Shown: positions 4,320-5,282 of the stretch, one piece after another
Layout: every line of letters starts with the position of its first letter
Numbering within the stretch: position 1 is the first letter of the stretch
Origin: Candidatus Omnitrophota bacterium
GTDB lineage: Bacteria; Omnitrophota; Gorgyraeia; Gygaellales; Profunditerraquicolaceae
Assembly (NCBI GenBank): GCA_018818365.1
Contig: JAHISH010000053.1
Location: forward strand, 1-5,282
DNA: 5,282 nucleotides
Direction of reading: 5' to 3'
Program-made: the position numbers and the translations under genes
Notes under the pieces: model-generated
Seen by the model: the letters and a program-made list of their open reading frames with translations, nothing else
Database searches by the model: none
What the model was told of the DNA's origin: nothing

Positions 4320-5282
4320 GCATAGTAAGGCAAGAATACAAGAGCCAACCACACAATAACGGAAGTCACTACCCCGACGAGAAGCCCCACGCCAAACCAT
4401 TCAAAGAAACGCACCTGCATCTTCTTCTCCTTCTCTAAAATCCCGAGGGCGACAATGTTCGCGGTCGAGCCGACAAGAGTGATATTGCCGCCAAAACACC
4501 CCCCGAAAAGAAGCGCCCACCAGAGAGGCTGGAGATTGATATTTAAAGCTTGCAGGCTTTGGATTACGGGAATAAATGCCGCTACCAAAACCACATTATC
4601 GAGTATGCTAGAGCCTATTGCCGATATCCACAGCACAATACCCGTAAGCACCGTAAGGCTGCTTCCGGAGACCGTGACCAACTTCTGTGCCAACACATCA
4701 GTCGCCCCGGTAAATTTCAGAGTGCCTGCCTGGGCAAAAAGCAACAGGAAGAAAAGCAATGTCCACCACTCCACGTCTTTTTCAATATACTCCCTGGCCT
4801 TCTGCCATTTCCACGCCATTACCAAACCGCTGGAAATAAAGGGGACTGCAATTAAAACCGTATTCGGCTCAAGTCCCAGCAGTAGTTCAAAACGGTGGTG
4901 TAAGGCGATACCAATTAAGGTAGCCGCAAAGATCGCCAATCCAGCCTTAAGATCCTTTTCCGGAGGCACCGAAATAAGACGCATCAAGATATCATTGGCG
5001 CCGTATCTCTTCATCTGATTGTCTAGCTGCAACAGACTTTTTCGGTACCACACCTTAAGCATCATAATCGTGCAAATCAAACAAACTAGCATAAGCGGAA
5101 AGGCTTTCGCAATGAAATCTTCAAAAGTAAGACCTGACTTGGTTGCAATCAACACCCCAATGGGGTTGCCTAAAACAGTGCCGCTGGAACCGATATTGGT
5201 GGCTAACACGGAAATAATCAAAAAAGGAGTGGGATTGACCTCAAAATAATCACATATCTCAAAGACTGCCGCGACAATAAAG
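4316..5282 (-). CDS. SLC13/ArsB/NhaD-type permease (CitMHS-like, PF03600 class), N-terminus outside window
   Basis: An inner-membrane transporter of the ion transporter superfamily. 321 residues are visible and the frame is open to the right edge, so the true start lies beyond 5282; a TTG at 5221-5219 is internal, because coding homology continues upstream of it (FIVAAVFEICDYFEVNPTPF). Family marks: the first re-entrant repeat SVLATNIGSSGTVLGNPIGVLI (visible residues about 24-45), a cytoplasmic linker with MKRYGANDI, WWTLLFFLLLFAQAGTLKFTGA, SSILDNVVLVAAFIPVI (the DN motif), and the second repeat GGCFGGNITLVGSTANIVALGI near the C-terminus, followed by FFEWFGVGLLVG. These match the inverted-repeat pattern of ArsB, NhaD and dicarboxylate carriers. 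Known members move arsenite, Na+/H+, citrate or dicarboxylates; the substrate here cannot be told. No arsenic or sodium genes are visible beside it. It has no own terminator; the promoter of the next gene starts within its stop codon. Confidence 0.88.
   Translation of the reverse strand, partial: FIVAAVFEICDYFEVNPTPFLIISVLATNIGSSGTVLGNPIGVLIATKSGLTFEDFIAKAFPLMLVCLICTIMMLKVWYRKSLLQLDNQMKRYGANDILMRLISVPPEKDLKAGLAIFAATLIGIALHHRFELLLGLEPNTVLIAVPFISSGLVMAWKWQKAREYIEKDVEWWTLLFFLLLFAQAGTLKFTGATDVLAQKLVTVSGSSLTVLTGIVLWISAIGSSILDNVVLVAAFIPVIQSLQALNINLQPLWWALLFGGCFGGNITLVGSTANIVALGILEKEKKMQVRFFEWFGVGLLVGVVTSVIVWLALVFLPYYA

Noticed and set aside
4266..4400. 45-residue N-terminal extension of the exported protein
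   Set aside because: A consensus SD and a signal peptide both fix the start at 4265; the extension overlaps the permease gene and its promoter.
4455..5018. Plus-strand ORF of 187 codons
   Set aside because: Antisense to the permease, which has clear family motifs; no domain or start signal.
5219..5221. TTG as start codon of the permease
   Set aside because: The same frame continues upstream to the window edge with residues that fit the family, so the true start lies outside.

Overview
The window reads as a compact block of bacterial chromosome in which every supported gene lies on the minus strand, so transcription runs from base 5282 towards base 1. Two outer genes are cut by the window edges: feoB at the left, and an ArsB/NhaD/SLC13-type permease at the right. 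A CsgG-family lipoprotein with a lipobox and a Sec-type exported protein point to a Gram-negative (diderm) bacterium. The short intergenic gaps, moderate GC and FeoAB system would fit an anaerobic or microaerobic lineage, possibly a candidate phylum such as Omnitrophota. That placement is an impression and was not tested.

In order of transcription: (1) the C-terminal two thirds or so of an ion-transporter-superfamily permease (5282-4316); (2) a strong sigma70-like promoter and a 153-residue exported beta-rich protein with an acidic tail (4265-3804), followed by a GNRA-loop hairpin (3775-3752); (3) a HAD-family phosphatase (3744-3103) whose start codon lies 7 nt after that hairpin; (4) a second strong promoter (3106-3078) and a CsgG-family lipoprotein (3060-2323); (5) a very basic 26-residue ORF (2316-2236), too short for ordinary ORF finding; (6) a ZIP-family metal transporter (2220-1480); (7) feoA (1447-1214), overlapping (8) feoB (1217 to beyond base 1) by ATGA.

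Genes 4 to 8 have gaps of 6, 15, 32 and -4 nt with no visible terminator between them. They probably form one transcription unit ending in divalent-metal import: ZIP for zinc or a related ion, FeoAB for ferrous iron. Why a CsgG-like lipoprotein and a tiny basic protein sit at the head of a metal-uptake operon is not explained by known systems I can name.

The points most worth a second look are the tiny basic ORF, which resembles ribosomal protein bTHX in size and composition; the FeoB with a shortened helical domain and an altered gate motif; the CsgG homologue with a glycine-rich insert where a pore hairpin is expected and no curli partners; and two promoters whose -35 hexamer TTGACA contains the TGA stop codon of the preceding gene in the same register. 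I see no CRISPR array, tRNA, rRNA, insertion sequence or phage gene.
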